Assembly (NCBI RefSeq): GCF_001274535.1
Contig: NZ_CP012410.1
Span: forward strand, 1,461,126-1,525,125
Source: Leptotrichia sp. oral taxon 212
Lineage (GTDB): Bacteria > Fusobacteriota > Fusobacteriia > Fusobacteriales > Leptotrichiaceae
Direction: 5' to 3'
Length of the DNA stretch: 64,000 nt
Shown piece after piece: positions 27,738 through 37,200 of this stretch. Each line of letters begins with the position of its first letter. Within the stretch, counting starts at the first letter, position 1. Position numbers and translations under genes: made by a program. The notes below the pieces were generated by a model. The model made no database searches. It was not told the DNA's origin and was given only the letters and a program-made list of their open reading frames with translations.

Positions 27738-27752
27738 TTAAAATCATTATTT

Positions 27753-28355
27753 CTAAAAATTATCTAATCTTAGTATCATTGTTTTTAACTTATTTTCTGA
27801 ACTGAATTTTTTTATCAGGTTAAATCCATAATTTGAATAAAATCTTATCAGTGAACTGTTATCTTCACATTCCAGCCATAAATATTTGGTATTTATAATT
27901 TTTTTCACGATTAATAATAATTCGTGTGCCTGTGATATTATTTCATTACCTGTTATCATATTTTTATCAGAAATATTATAATTTTTTCCTATCTGTGCCA
28001 GCAAAAAACTGTTTACAACATAACTTCCGTCTTTCAATTTTCTTCCACTCTGTGAAAATCTTTTCTGCTGTGTCTTGCTAAGACTAAGAAAATTTTCTTT
28101 TTCAATAATTAAACTCTTATTTGCAAATGTAAAATACCCCAATATTTCCGTTCCCTCTTTATTGTAAATAATATGTGTCGCAGAAAGTGATTTTTTCTCA
28201 AAATCTATAGCTTTATTATGTAAAAAATCCTCAATACTATTTCTATCTCTACTTCTAAAAGTCTTTAAAATTTTTTCTTCTATAAAGTCATCGTCTTTCA
28301 ATTTTTCTCTTAATTTCTGCAACGATATAGTTTCACTCTTTTTTCTTATATCCAA
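27753..28355 (-). CDS. GNAT-fold acetyltransferase, possible toxin
   Basis: This 200-residue protein resembles GNAT acetyltransferases: an N-terminal part with EDFLHNKAIDFEKKSLSATHIIY, the strand EILGYFTFANKSL, then SFLLAQIGKNY, an acetyl-CoA-site-like helix around ISQAHELLLIVKKI, and WLECEDNSSLIRFYSNYGFNLIKKF at the end. It overlaps the preceding small gene by 23 bp, the arrangement of antitoxin-toxin pairs, and GNAT toxins that acetylate aminoacyl-tRNA are known. Target and toxicity are inferred. The start appears to be TTG. It is the last gene before the terminator upstream of res. Confidence 0.7.
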   Translation of the reverse strand: MDIRKKSETISLQKLREKLKDDDFIEEKILKTFRSRDRNSIEDFLHNKAIDFEKKSLSATHIIYNKEGTEILGYFTFANKSLIIEKENFLSLSKTQQKRFSQSGRKLKDGSYVVNSFLLAQIGKNYNISDKNMITGNEIISQAHELLLIVKKIINTKYLWLECEDNSSLIRFYSNYGFNLIKKFSSENKLKTMILRLDNF

Positions 28356-28515
28356 AATTCTTTGCTATCCTCAAAATTTCTTCCGGGTCATCTACAATTT
28401 CAAAATCAACGTCAAGTTTTTTAACTTTCTTTTTACTCTCCATTGCTTCCAGTACTTCATCTGCATATCTTGCAGGAATTCTCAAAGCATCAAGTAATAT
28501 ACTTTCTGTAGCCAT
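28333..28515 (-). CDS. small protein, putative antitoxin partner of the GNAT protein
   Basis: This 60-residue protein begins MATESILLDALRIPARYADE and ends in a lysine-rich tail. I do not recognise its family. Its stop overlaps the start of the downstream GNAT gene, which argues for a translationally coupled two-gene module. ATG at 28513-28515 has GGGAG nine bases upstream; a GTG three codons earlier lies within that site. No ribbon-helix-helix motif is obvious. Confidence 0.6.
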   Translation of the reverse strand: MATESILLDALRIPARYADEVLEAMESKKKVKKLDVDFEIVDDPEEILRIAKNFGYKKKE

Positions 28516-28539
28516 AATTATCACTCCCTTTTATCTGTT

Positions 28540-29073
28540 TTAATTTTTACCATAATATTTCTTTACTAACTTCATAGCTGCTTCATCATCTATATACATT
28601 TCAATATATGATAATTGTTTTGCTCCTAATGTTTTTTTATAATGTTCTATCAAGTTAGTTTTTGCTAAAAATGAAACATAGCCATCATAGCCTTTTTCGA
28701 AACTTATTCTTGCTATTTCAGCAAACAAATGCCCTCCGACTCCTAGATATTCTTTATTTTTTAAAAAATTTTTAGGATTATGAAGATTATTAAACGGAGC
28801 AATTTCAACTAACACAACTTCTAATAATTGTCTTTCCTTATTCTCATAATATTCAACAATTCCTTGTAATCTTTTATCACTTTCAGCAAATAATCCTAAA
28901 ATTTTATTTCCTTTTTTACTTTCCTCAATCCAATTAAACTCCCAATCTTTGAAATTATAATGCTGTGTATTAATTTCTTTTACTTCAGTTTTTACAATTT
29001 TATTATCTTTTGTTCTAATCAGACACTGAGTTAATAAATCTATATCTATTTCTATTAATTTTTTATACCTCAA
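28540..29073 (-). CDS. GNAT-like acetyltransferase, second module
   Basis: This 177-residue protein has the GNAT C-terminal half: GIVEYYENKERQLLEVVLVEIAP, YLGVGGHLFAEIARISFEKGYDGYVSF (acetyl-CoA pyrophosphate loop region) and LIEHYKKTLGAKQLS. The N-terminal third is less clear. The start is TTG after GGTGGG. It lies 16 bp after a 68-residue small gene, and together they look like a toxin-antitoxin-type or modifier pair. The target is unknown. It is not obviously a recent duplicate of the 200-residue GNAT protein downstream. Confidence 0.7.
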   Translation of the reverse strand: MRYKKLIEIDIDLLTQCLIRTKDNKIVKTEVKEINTQHYNFKDWEFNWIEESKKGNKILGLFAESDKRLQGIVEYYENKERQLLEVVLVEIAPFNNLHNPKNFLKNKEYLGVGGHLFAEIARISFEKGYDGYVSFLAKTNLIEHYKKTLGAKQLSYIEMYIDDEAAMKLVKKYYGKN

Positions 29074-29089
29074 TTTAACCCACCCATTT

Positions 29090-29296
29090 TTATTTCACTT
29101 TAAACATTTCCAATTCTTTTTCAGTCAAACCATTTTCAATATGATTTTCTTTAATATATTCGTTAGCTTTACGAATATCGTAATAGACCTCTGTTTCTCT
29201 AGGCAATACGTAGAAGCCAATATCATCAAAATCCTTTATACTTTCAAAATCCATTTTTTCAAAAATTTTTTCAGCTTCAACTCTGTTATTAAACAT
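29090..29296 (-). CDS. small protein preceding GNAT gene, putative antitoxin
   Basis: This 68-residue acidic protein, MFNNRVEAEKIFEKMDFESI onwards, ends LTEKELEMFKVK. The family is not recognised. A longer form from an ATG at 29332 is possible, but that codon lies at the predicted transcription start, while AAGGGGAG is about ten bases before ATG 29294-29296. A strong promoter at 29337-29365 lies directly upstream. Position before a GNAT gene suggests an antitoxin or regulatory partner. Confidence 0.6.
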   Translation of the reverse strand: MFNNRVEAEKIFEKMDFESIKDFDDIGFYVLPRETEVYYDIRKANEYIKENHIENGLTEKELEMFKVK

Positions 29297-29336
29297 TTTT
29301 ACCATTCTCCCCTTTTTTAACTTTATTTTCATTTTT

Positions 29337-29365
29337 ATGATACCATATCTATTTTAGAGTGTCAA
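29337..29365 (-). promoter_or_regulatory. promoter of the acetyltransferase modules
   Basis: The minus strand shows TTGACA, a 17-nt spacer and TATCAT. It would start the transcript of the two small-gene/GNAT pairs, which ends at the terminator near 27.7 kb, so this part of the insert is an independent unit. Confidence 0.75.
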
Positions 29366-29415
29366 TTAGATTTCTAACATATAATCTGAAGATTAAAGCA
29401 ATAAAAGGCTTTTCT

Positions 29416-29577
29416 TTATTCTTCTATCAAATCATGTTCTACTAATTTTGCTTTTCCTGATTCAATATCTGTAATAATTTTTTCTAAATATTTCATGTTA
29501 CTTTCAGAATAAAATAATTCTTCTACTTTTTTTTCTGTATTTTTATCAATATTAGAATTAGTTATTTTTTGTGTCAT
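29416..29577 (-). CDS. short RelB/Phd-like antitoxin remnant or orphan antitoxin
   Basis: This 53-residue ORF reads MTQKITNSNIDKNTEKKVEE and then LFYSESNMKYLEKIITDIESGKAKLVEHDLIEE. The second half resembles the toxin-binding C terminus of RelB/Phd-type antitoxins (a SESN..YLEK...I..GK...EHDLIE pattern). The N-terminal DNA-binding part looks missing and no RelE/ParE-like toxin is adjacent. It has a GGTGA ribosome site. It may be a decayed module or a solitary antitoxin. Confidence 0.6.
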   Translation of the reverse strand: MTQKITNSNIDKNTEKKVEELFYSESNMKYLEKIITDIESGKAKLVEHDLIEE

Positions 29578-29716
29578 GTTAATCACCTTCTTTACTTTTA
29601 AGTGTATTTTATAATCTTGATTTTGTTAATTGTTTTCTTTGCAAAAATATACATTAGTTAAAGTGATTTTGGTTTGTCTCTTTTTATTTAGTTGTCATTG
29701 TCCTTACTTGACTTTT

Positions 29717-30204
29717 TTAAAAATCATTTAAAAATACTAATTCAACTTCATTTTTGAGTAACTCATCATAGAAATCATTAATTTTATGTGATTCTTTCTT
29801 ATATTCCCAAAACAACTCAGATTGGTAATACTTTCCATTTTTGGTAAGAGTATAATTATGATTCTTACAATATTGTTTTATCTCTTTTAAAATTTTATCA
29901 TTCTTTTTTGTAATAGAATATATAAAATATCTATAGAACCAAAATTGTTGTGCCATAACAGGTTGATGAGAATATCTATTGTTAGTTTCAATAAACAATT
30001 TATCTATTTTAGGTAGCAAATCTTCTAATGATTTTTCTATTCTATAAAATAATATTGTTGCTAAAGTTAAACAAAAATCATCACTTTCTATTGAAATTAT
30101 CTTTTGTAAATTTCCTTTATCAAATAAAATATTTGAATTAAATTCAATAGATAAAAGTAAAATTTGATAAAGTTCCTGATTATAGTTGTTTTTCAAATAA
30201 TAAT
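29717..30204 (-). CDS. C-terminal segment of the reverse transcriptase, separate frame
   Basis: From a TTG at 30194-30196 this frame gives 159 residues, rich in helices (ELYQILLLSIEFNSNILFDK, SHQPVMAQQFWFYRYFIYS) with no catalytic motif. The frame stays open upstream across the RT stop codon, and reading back by one base at the A8 tract (30208-30215) joins RT residue 430 to IDYYLKNNYNQEL. The fused product would be about 593 residues, the size of Abi-type and other defence RTs whose C-terminal half is helical. It may be made by -1 frameshifting or slippage, be a separate subunit, or result from a mutation. Confidence 0.65.
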
Positions 30205-31497
30205 CTATTTTTTTTGATACTCTATTTTATTATTACTGAAATATTCATTAACAATTTTTTCAGCATTTTCTCTCTTAAATCCTTTTCTTTTTAATGTTTC
30301 AAATAAATCAATAAATTTATTTGTTAATTTTGAATCCTTTAAAGAAGCATCTAAAATTTTTTCAAAAATATTAAAATTTGTTTTTGAAGAATAAAAACTA
30401 AATATTTCATTTATCTTATTATTTTTAGGATTTATTTTTTTTAAACCTGAAAAAATACATTTTATTGCTCCTTTATTACCTGATGCTTCTTCTGCAATAC
30501 AATAATCTATAAAGTTTTTAATTTTTTCAACCCATTTCTCTATCGTTAATTTTTTTTCAATATTATCAAAATAACCAAAAATTTTTGTTTTATCACTCTT
30601 GTTTAAAAAAGGAAAATTCTCAATTTGAGTCTTATTCTCATTAATCATTAGATTATGTTCTTTACAAATTTTTCTAAATATACTTAAAAATTCTATTTCT
30701 TCACTCTCAAATGAATATGGAAAACAAATATCATCAACGTATCTCGAATATCTAAATCCGTGTTCTTCTATTTTTTTATCAAAATAGCACATATATAGTT
30801 CAGACACTAATCTAGAAATTAAATTGCCTGTAGGAATTCCATATGTTTCATCATATTGACATTTTCTAATTAAAGTATCTAAACTATTTGAAAATCCATC
30901 TTTTTTATTACTTTTTGCATTAACTTTGCCATCAATCATCCAAGGAATACTATGTGTGTATAAAGTATGATAAAAATTTGATAAATCTAAATGCAATCTT
31001 CTTATTCCAGAATATAATAATTTTTGTCTTAACTCATCGGTATCCACAAATCCATAAAAATTAAAAAATTTAGAAGTCGAAAGCTTATTTTTTTCAAATA
31101 TTTTTATAAATTCCTCCTTATTTTTATTAACAAAAAATACTAATAATAAATAACTATAAAGATTGGGCAATTTATATAATCTCCTATTTGATATATTTTT
31201 GGGTATTGAAAAATATATCGGTTCTGTTGCTTTATAGTTATTAATTTTTTTATTATCATCTACGTTAAAAAACTTTTCTTTATCAATATCATTCATATTT
31301 TTAATAAAATTAGCAACTGCAGTCATATTAAAAATTCTTGAAAAAAAAGCATCTGCTGTTCCCTCTGATACTTCATATAAATACCTTTCATCTTTTATAC
31401 TATTTTTTTTCTTTATTGATACATCATAATACCCATATTTTATCAAAAAATCTATCTGAAAAATATGATTATAAATTTTCTTAATTTTATTTTCCAT
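30205..31497 (-). CDS. reverse transcriptase, defence-associated (Abi/UG type)
   Basis: This 430-residue RT has motif A RRLHLDLSNFYHTLYTHSI with Asp171, motif B GIPTGNLISRLVSELY at 220-235, motif C YSRYVDDICF with Asp255 and Asp256, and motif D-like INENKTQI at 285-292. The YTHSIPW block after motif A is what I associate with the unknown-group/Abi RTs linked to phage defence, not with retrons or group II introns. No maturase or endonuclease domain is present. It starts 14 nt after mod with a good AAGGAA site, so it should be cotranscribed with mod. Base composition is very AT-rich (9 G+C of 60 in 30301-30360). The exact subclass is unresolved. Confidence 0.85.
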   Translation of the reverse strand: MENKIKKIYNHIFQIDFLIKYGYYDVSIKKKNSIKDERYLYEVSEGTADAFFSRIFNMTAVANFIKNMNDIDKEKFFNVDDNKKINNYKATEPIYFSIPKNISNRRLYKLPNLYSYLLLVFFVNKNKEEFIKIFEKNKLSTSKFFNFYGFVDTDELRQKLLYSGIRRLHLDLSNFYHTLYTHSIPWMIDGKVNAKSNKKDGFSNSLDTLIRKCQYDETYGIPTGNLISRLVSELYMCYFDKKIEEHGFRYSRYVDDICFPYSFESEEIEFLSIFRKICKEHNLMINENKTQIENFPFLNKSDKTKIFGYFDNIEKKLTIEKWVEKIKNFIDYCIAEEASGNKGAIKCIFSGLKKINPKNNKINEIFSFYSSKTNFNIFEKILDASLKDSKLTNKFIDLFETLKRKGFKRENAEKIVNEYFSNNKIEYQKK

Positions 31498-31511
31498 TAT
31501 TATTCCTTCCC

Positions 31512-33473
31512 TTAAATAAACTCAACCCTATAACTAACCTTACTCTCTCCAGAATTTCTCTCAATCAGACTACTTAACTTCCTAAAAGTCTCATCCTTCA
31601 ATGAAATATTATCCTTAAATGCAGAATCTCTAAATACAAATTTTATTGGTAACGGCTCTAATAAAGCTAATTTTTCCACCATTTGCTCTGTTATTTCTGT
31701 TTCAAGGCAAATCAAGTATGTACTTGCATACAGATAAGTTCTATTTCCAATATCTGTCAACACTTCCAGATTTTCTGACAAAGGAACATCATTCTGTCTT
31801 AACATTATTTCATAAACAATATCAATATCATTGCTTCCAAGCACAAAATCCAATGAATCAGGATCATCAAAAGAATACTGACCATCTTCATTAAAATTCT
31901 CCATGTCATACCATTTTATATTTGTATCATCCACTTTAAATGCTTTAAATCCAATATCTGGAACTTTTTTAGGCTCTTCTCCAAGTTTCAGATTTGAGTT
32001 ATATTCTTCTATTTCCTGTTTTATCTTTTCTCCGGCACGTCCGATTCTCTCTTTTCCAATTTCTGCAATATTTTTATATCCAGCCTTAAATGCTTCTGAT
32101 TTTTCATCAGTTATTTCAGGTAACTGAACCATTATATATTTTCTGTTTCCGTTATCTTCACTGTTTAACTGCATAACAGCATGAGCTGTTGTTGCTGAAC
32201 CTGAAAAAAAATCAAGTATAATGTCATTACAATTTGTACTATTATCCACAAGATGTTTCAATAATTCTTTTGGTTTCGGAGTATCGAATATTTTTTTATT
32301 AGAAAATACTTCTTTTACTTCATTAGTAGCTTTATTATTTAAATAGTCTTTATCTTTCAAAATACTTTTTAATCTTTCTCTTCTTCCCTTTTCAAAATAA
32401 TCTTTTATATAAATAGTTCCATTACTACTTGCATATAACTTATAACTTTCATTTTTTATTTTTTCTTTTCCCCAAGTCCATCTTCCTTCAGTTCCATCTG
32501 ATTTATAAGGATATCTTTCTTCTAGTCCTTCCTTATATTCCAAAAAAACTTCACCACTCTTCAAAGAATAATATAAAGGAAAATATAGTGTTGGAGCATC
32601 TTCTCTTCTACTTCCTTCACCTTTTTTCATTAAAATCCCATCCATTTTATATCTTCCATGATCATCTTTTTTATCAAATTTTTTTAAATATTCTAAACTT
32701 GGAGAAATTCCTTTAAATACAGCATTCTCTGTCTTTTGATAACAAAAAAGATAATCATGATTTAAAGAAAATCCTTTTTTATCTCCTAATCCATTCTTAC
32801 TTTTTTCTACAATACATTGTATCACAAAATTCTCTTCCCCAAAAATCTCATCACACAATCTCTTAAGATTAGCCTGCTCATTATCATCAATACTTATAAA
32901 TATAACTCCATCATCAGTCAGTAAATCTCTAGCCAGTTTCAATCTTGGATACATCATATTCAGCCAGTTTGCATGATATCTATTAGTTGACTTCTGATTT
33001 TTCTGCAGTTTTTCATTATTTTCTGATATTATTTCCTCTGCCTTGTCGCTCTCTTCCTTGTCCATTTTAAAAGTATCATTATAGACAAAATCATTTCCTG
33101 TATTGTAAGGTGGGTCAATATATATCATTTTTATTGAGTTGTAATAATTCTGTCTTAACAGTTTCAATACTTCCAGATTATCTCCTTCGATATATATATT
33201 TTCTGTTGTATCAGTATTTTTACTATCTTTTTCCACAAATTTCAATGTTTTATTTCCAATTCCCTGCTGCACTATTTTCTTTGCATTTTGTTTTCCAGCC
33301 CAATTCAGTTCGTATCTTTCATTTCCTACTTCTTCAAAATCTCCCAGCTCTTCCTTCAATGCCTTTACATCCAGCTGTCCATCCTTTACAGCAGATGGAA
33401 ATAATTGCTCCAGTGCTTTCAAATTGTCATTTACCACATTATTTATATCTCTTTTTATTTTATTATTTTTCAT
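31512..33473 (-). CDS. mod: type III DNA N6-adenine methyltransferase, Mod subunit
   Basis: This 653-residue beta-class methyltransferase has the catalytic motif IDPPYNTG (DPPY at 120-123) before the SAM motif DFFSGSATTAHAV (421 onwards), the order of type III Mod proteins. The stretch between about 215 and 400 should be the target-recognition domain; the site recognised cannot be read from sequence. GGAGG lies eight bases before ATG 33471-33473; a TTG four codons earlier is inside that site. No simple-sequence repeat of the kind that phase-varies mod genes was seen. The partner res lies 3.8 kb downstream, beyond the RT insert. Confidence 0.94.
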   Translation of the reverse strand: MKNNKIKRDINNVVNDNLKALEQLFPSAVKDGQLDVKALKEELGDFEEVGNERYELNWAGKQNAKKIVQQGIGNKTLKFVEKDSKNTDTTENIYIEGDNLEVLKLLRQNYYNSIKMIYIDPPYNTGNDFVYNDTFKMDKEESDKAEEIISENNEKLQKNQKSTNRYHANWLNMMYPRLKLARDLLTDDGVIFISIDDNEQANLKRLCDEIFGEENFVIQCIVEKSKNGLGDKKGFSLNHDYLFCYQKTENAVFKGISPSLEYLKKFDKKDDHGRYKMDGILMKKGEGSRREDAPTLYFPLYYSLKSGEVFLEYKEGLEERYPYKSDGTEGRWTWGKEKIKNESYKLYASSNGTIYIKDYFEKGRRERLKSILKDKDYLNNKATNEVKEVFSNKKIFDTPKPKELLKHLVDNSTNCNDIILDFFSGSATTAHAVMQLNSEDNGNRKYIMVQLPEITDEKSEAFKAGYKNIAEIGKERIGRAGEKIKQEIEEYNSNLKLGEEPKKVPDIGFKAFKVDDTNIKWYDMENFNEDGQYSFDDPDSLDFVLGSNDIDIVYEIMLRQNDVPLSENLEVLTDIGNRTYLYASTYLICLETEITEQMVEKLALLEPLPIKFVFRDSAFKDNISLKDETFRKLSSLIERNSGESKVSYRVEFI

Positions 33474-33489
33474 TTTTTCCTCCAAAATT

Positions 33490-33624
33490 CTAATATTTAT
33501 CCAGTTCTAAAATTATTTCCCTAATCTTTTTATTAATTTCTATTTTTTCGCTATTTTTTATAGCTAATTTTATTTTTTCCTTGTAAATCACAAGATTTTT
33601 AAACTTTTCAAAAATATCATTCAT
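33490..33624 (-). CDS. 44-residue charged ORF between DUF4391 gene and mod
   Basis: The ORF runs MNDIFEKFKNLVIYKEKIKL and then AIKNSEKIEINKKIREIILELDKY. It looks like a short amphipathic or coiled-coil helix with no known family. It fills most of the 178-bp gap between the DUF4391 gene and mod and ends 16 nt before the mod ATG. The ribosome site is weak, so expression is uncertain. It could be a small regulator or a remnant of a larger gene. Confidence 0.4.
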   Translation of the reverse strand: MNDIFEKFKNLVIYKEKIKLAIKNSEKIEINKKIREIILELDKY

Positions 33625-33651
33625 CTTATTTCTGTCATACCATATTAAACT

Positions 33652-34203
33652 TTATAAAATATTTCCTGATTTCTGATAATATTTTTGATTTTTTAAAATA
33701 TAATTTTTTATAAACATTTCAGAATAAAAATTAACCTTATTGGTCCGATTTAAAATTTTGGAGCAGTCTAATGCTCCTTCCACTTCCCTTTTTGCTGAAC
33801 TCGACATTGACAAGTCAAATATTTCAGTCATTACAGTGTCTGTAACTACTATTTCATTTCTGTCATTTTGATTTAGCCTTTTCAAAGCTAATGAATACAC
33901 TTCTTTTGAATTATCATAAAATCTTAATACACATGGAGATTTAATTGCTTCCTGATATAGATTGGCAAGAAATCCTGCCTTTTTTATATCGCTTATTTCA
34001 AATTCAAAATACTGAATTACTGTAAAAATATATCTTTCATCTTCTACACTTGGTATTTCTTCATCATTTATCATAGATTTTAATGTTACTAATTTTACAT
34101 ATTCCTTTATTTTCTTTTTTTCATCAGATTTAAATTCCTTCAGAATAAGATTCTTCAATTTTATTTCCTGATTTACTTCATATCTTTCCGGCATATTTAT
34201 CAT
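33652..34203 (-). CDS. DUF4391 family protein
   Basis: This 183-residue soluble protein follows the helicase stop codon with no spacer (an alternative ATG lies nine bases further). PERYEVNQEIKLKNLILKEF, IKEYVKLVTLKSMIN and CVLRFYDNSKEVYSLALKRL fit the DUF4391 pattern as I know it. Genes of this family are repeatedly found between a helicase gene and a type III mod gene, which suggests an accessory role in that defence operon. No catalytic motif is visible and the molecular function is unknown. Confidence 0.7.
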   Translation of the reverse strand: MINMPERYEVNQEIKLKNLILKEFKSDEKKKIKEYVKLVTLKSMINDEEIPSVEDERYIFTVIQYFEFEISDIKKAGFLANLYQEAIKSPCVLRFYDNSKEVYSLALKRLNQNDRNEIVVTDTVMTEIFDLSMSSSAKREVEGALDCSKILNRTNKVNFYSEMFIKNYILKNQKYYQKSGNIL

Positions 34204-37200
34204 CTAACCCACCACCAGAAAAGAAATTAATTCGAAGTCATCAATCGTATCATTCTTAAAATTATTATTAAATCCTGAAAAATCAAACACTGTCTGAACA
34301 GCCTTTTCTTCCTCTTCACCTTTTATACTGTTTACCGCAGTATTAAGCAATTCTGAATAAAATCCCATTTTCGTAGCATTTTTCGTATCTTTAAAAAATT
34401 CCTTTAAAACTTTTTCCTGAACTTCATTTTTCTCATAGCATAGCTGTCTGAAAAGTTTTATAACTTCCCTTGCCTGACTGTTTTTAAATAAAATTTCTTT
34501 ATTGTTATCCACAAAAATCAGGTAATAGGGATAAAGGGAACTGTCATTCTTAGGTTTAGCATTATTTTTACTATGTTTAAAGCAGAACAGCACTCCCTTC
34601 TGTTCACCTTCAGTTACAGAATAAATTCCTTTAGGTATTTTGTTTATTTCCTTATGATTATTCACATAATTTGAAAGTTCATACAGATATTCGTTCATAT
34701 TAAGGTCTGTCAATGAAATATTTTCATTTGTATCTTCTATATCTATCACTTCATCCTTCAGTTTTTCCAGCTGTCTTTTCCTAAAGTTAAAATCATTCAT
34801 TTCAGGATTAAGCATATCTTCATCCCCAGTAGAAGCGATATTTAATGTTGTCATTTTCCCTTTTACTCTTCTCTCCAAGTCCAAATATTCATTCAGATCT
34901 GCATTCGGAAAGAAATTAATCATCTGTATTTTGTCATTTCTACTTCCTATTCTGTCCACTCTTCCAAATCTCTGAATAAGCGACACAGGATTCCACTGAA
35001 TATCAAAGTTTATTACAGTGTCACAGTCCTGTAAATTCTGCCCTTCTGAAATACAGTCTGTTCCCACTATAATATCTATCTGTTCTTCCTGTGGGATTTC
35101 AATTTTCATTTTGGACTTTGGTGAAAAAGCACTCAGAATACTATGAAAGTCCTCTCTTACTTTTTTATTTGAAGTTTTCACTCCTTTACCTGTAACACTT
35201 GCTATATTAATATCTTTACCAGCGAATTTTTTTAACAGCTCAGAATAGATATAGTTTGCAGTATCAGCAAATGCTGTAAAAATAAGTATTTTTCTATTTC
35301 CTTCATTATATGGTGTATTTTCAACCTTATTTTCCACAATCTTTTCCAGTTCATGAATCTTGTTATCTCTATCTTCTTTCAATAAAATCAATGTTTCATC
35401 ATATATTTTTTTTACAATATCTCTATCATTATACAGCTCCTCAAGATAGGCATTTATTCTCAAATCTTCTACCTTTATTTCATACTTACTTCTTTCAATA
35501 TAGATTTCATCTTCATTTTCCACATCAAGCTCTTCTTCAATCTGCTGTCCTCTCTGTAAGTTATCTATTGTCTTATCAATATTTTCAATCAGTCTTTTCA
35601 ACGTTTCAGAAAAAGAATAAACAGAACTTTCGAGCCTTTTAAATAAGTTCACCCTATGCAGATAAATAAGCCCTTTTGATTGTGTTTCAAAATCCAGTTT
35701 TCCTCCCCTGTTACCTGATAATTTATATTTCTCAATATAATAAGCCAATTTTTCACTTTTTATAAATTTAGTTGGCGTATATACTGATAAATTCAATTCT
35801 TCCAGAAGAGAATTAGTACCTTTAAAGTCTAACAGTTTACCCTCACTGTCAATTTCAGGATGATAAGTTATCGGTTTATTTTTTTGCGGGAATTTCCCTA
35901 TATTCTTTGTTCCGTAATAATTTGTAATATGCTTTCTACTTCTTGATATTGTCATCATTTCCAGCAGTTTATAGAAATCTGATGGCAAGTTATCCAGTAA
36001 CTCATCTTTTTTCTGGCTTCCTTCTTTTTCCCAGTCATTTATAACTTGCGTTGCCTTTTTCAGTATGTATCCAACACTTGAAATTCCTTCTTCATTAAAA
36101 GCACTGTCATCATCCCCTGTTATAATGGAAATCTGATTTTTCAAGTCCACAAGACTATTATTTACTGGTGTTGCTGACAACAAAAGTACTTTCGTATTTT
36201 TCCCATTTTTTATTACATTATGAAGCAGTTTAAAATATCTATTCATTATTAATTCATCATTTTCATCATATTTTGCAATTCTATTTCTGAAATTATGCGA
36301 TTCATCAATAACTACCAAATCAAATTTTGACCAGTCAAATCTGCTCAATTCATATCCTGATTTTGATTCTCCCTTAGTTCTCGATAAATCCGTATGAAAC
36401 ATAATTTTGTAATTAAACATTTCATCCAAAAAGCTATCTTTATAACTTCCAGTAAAAGAACGCCAGTTATCATAAAGTTTTGCCGGTGTAAGAACTAATA
36501 CATTATCATTTCTTATTTCGAAATACTTGATTACTGCCAAAGCTTCAAAAGTCTTTCCTAATCCCACTGAATCAGCAATTATACATCCTCCATATTTCTG
36601 TAATTTCTGTATAGCTGAAACAACACAGTCCTTCTGAAAATCAAAAAGTGAATTCCATATTTCAGTCTTTTTAAATTTATCACTATCTTTTTCAAATCTC
36701 TCAACTCCACTGTCCAGCTTATCTCCAAAAAGTTCATTTAACGTGAAGTAATACAAAAATTCAGGATTATAATTTTTATAAACAAATTCAAGGCTTTCTA
36801 ATAATTCCTGTTTATAATCCTGTGTTACATCATCATTATTCCAAATTTCATCATATATTCTCGACATGTCAAGTATCTGGGATTTTTCTGTTTCTCCTTT
36901 TATTGTTGTATCAAAATCATAGCGATTTGTCCTTTTTTCGTATATTTCAAGTGATGATGTTCCCTGAATCATAAAATCATCATCAATTATAAGAATATTC
37001 CCGTTTACTTTCTGATATGGCTTTACTTTTCTGACATTTATATTGTTTTTTATAAAATCATACATAGCTTTTGCCCTAGCAAAATGCTTTAACTTATTCT
37101 TTTCCTTTATATCATATGAATTGTACAGAATATCATTAGGAGTCATTTCAAACTCTCTTGATATTTCATTATTTTCAGGAATAAATTTCGTGTCTCTTAT

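Noticed and set aside
30205-31511. Retron (RT with msr-msd RNA)
   Set aside because: Only 14 nt separate the RT from mod, leaving no place for an upstream msr-msd, and no retron RT motif set was seen; the YTHSIPW block fits Abi/unknown-group RTs better.
32429-32716. Opposite-strand ORFs inside mod, res and other genes
   Set aside because: They are antisense shadows of AT-rich genes, lacking ribosome sites and recognisable domains.
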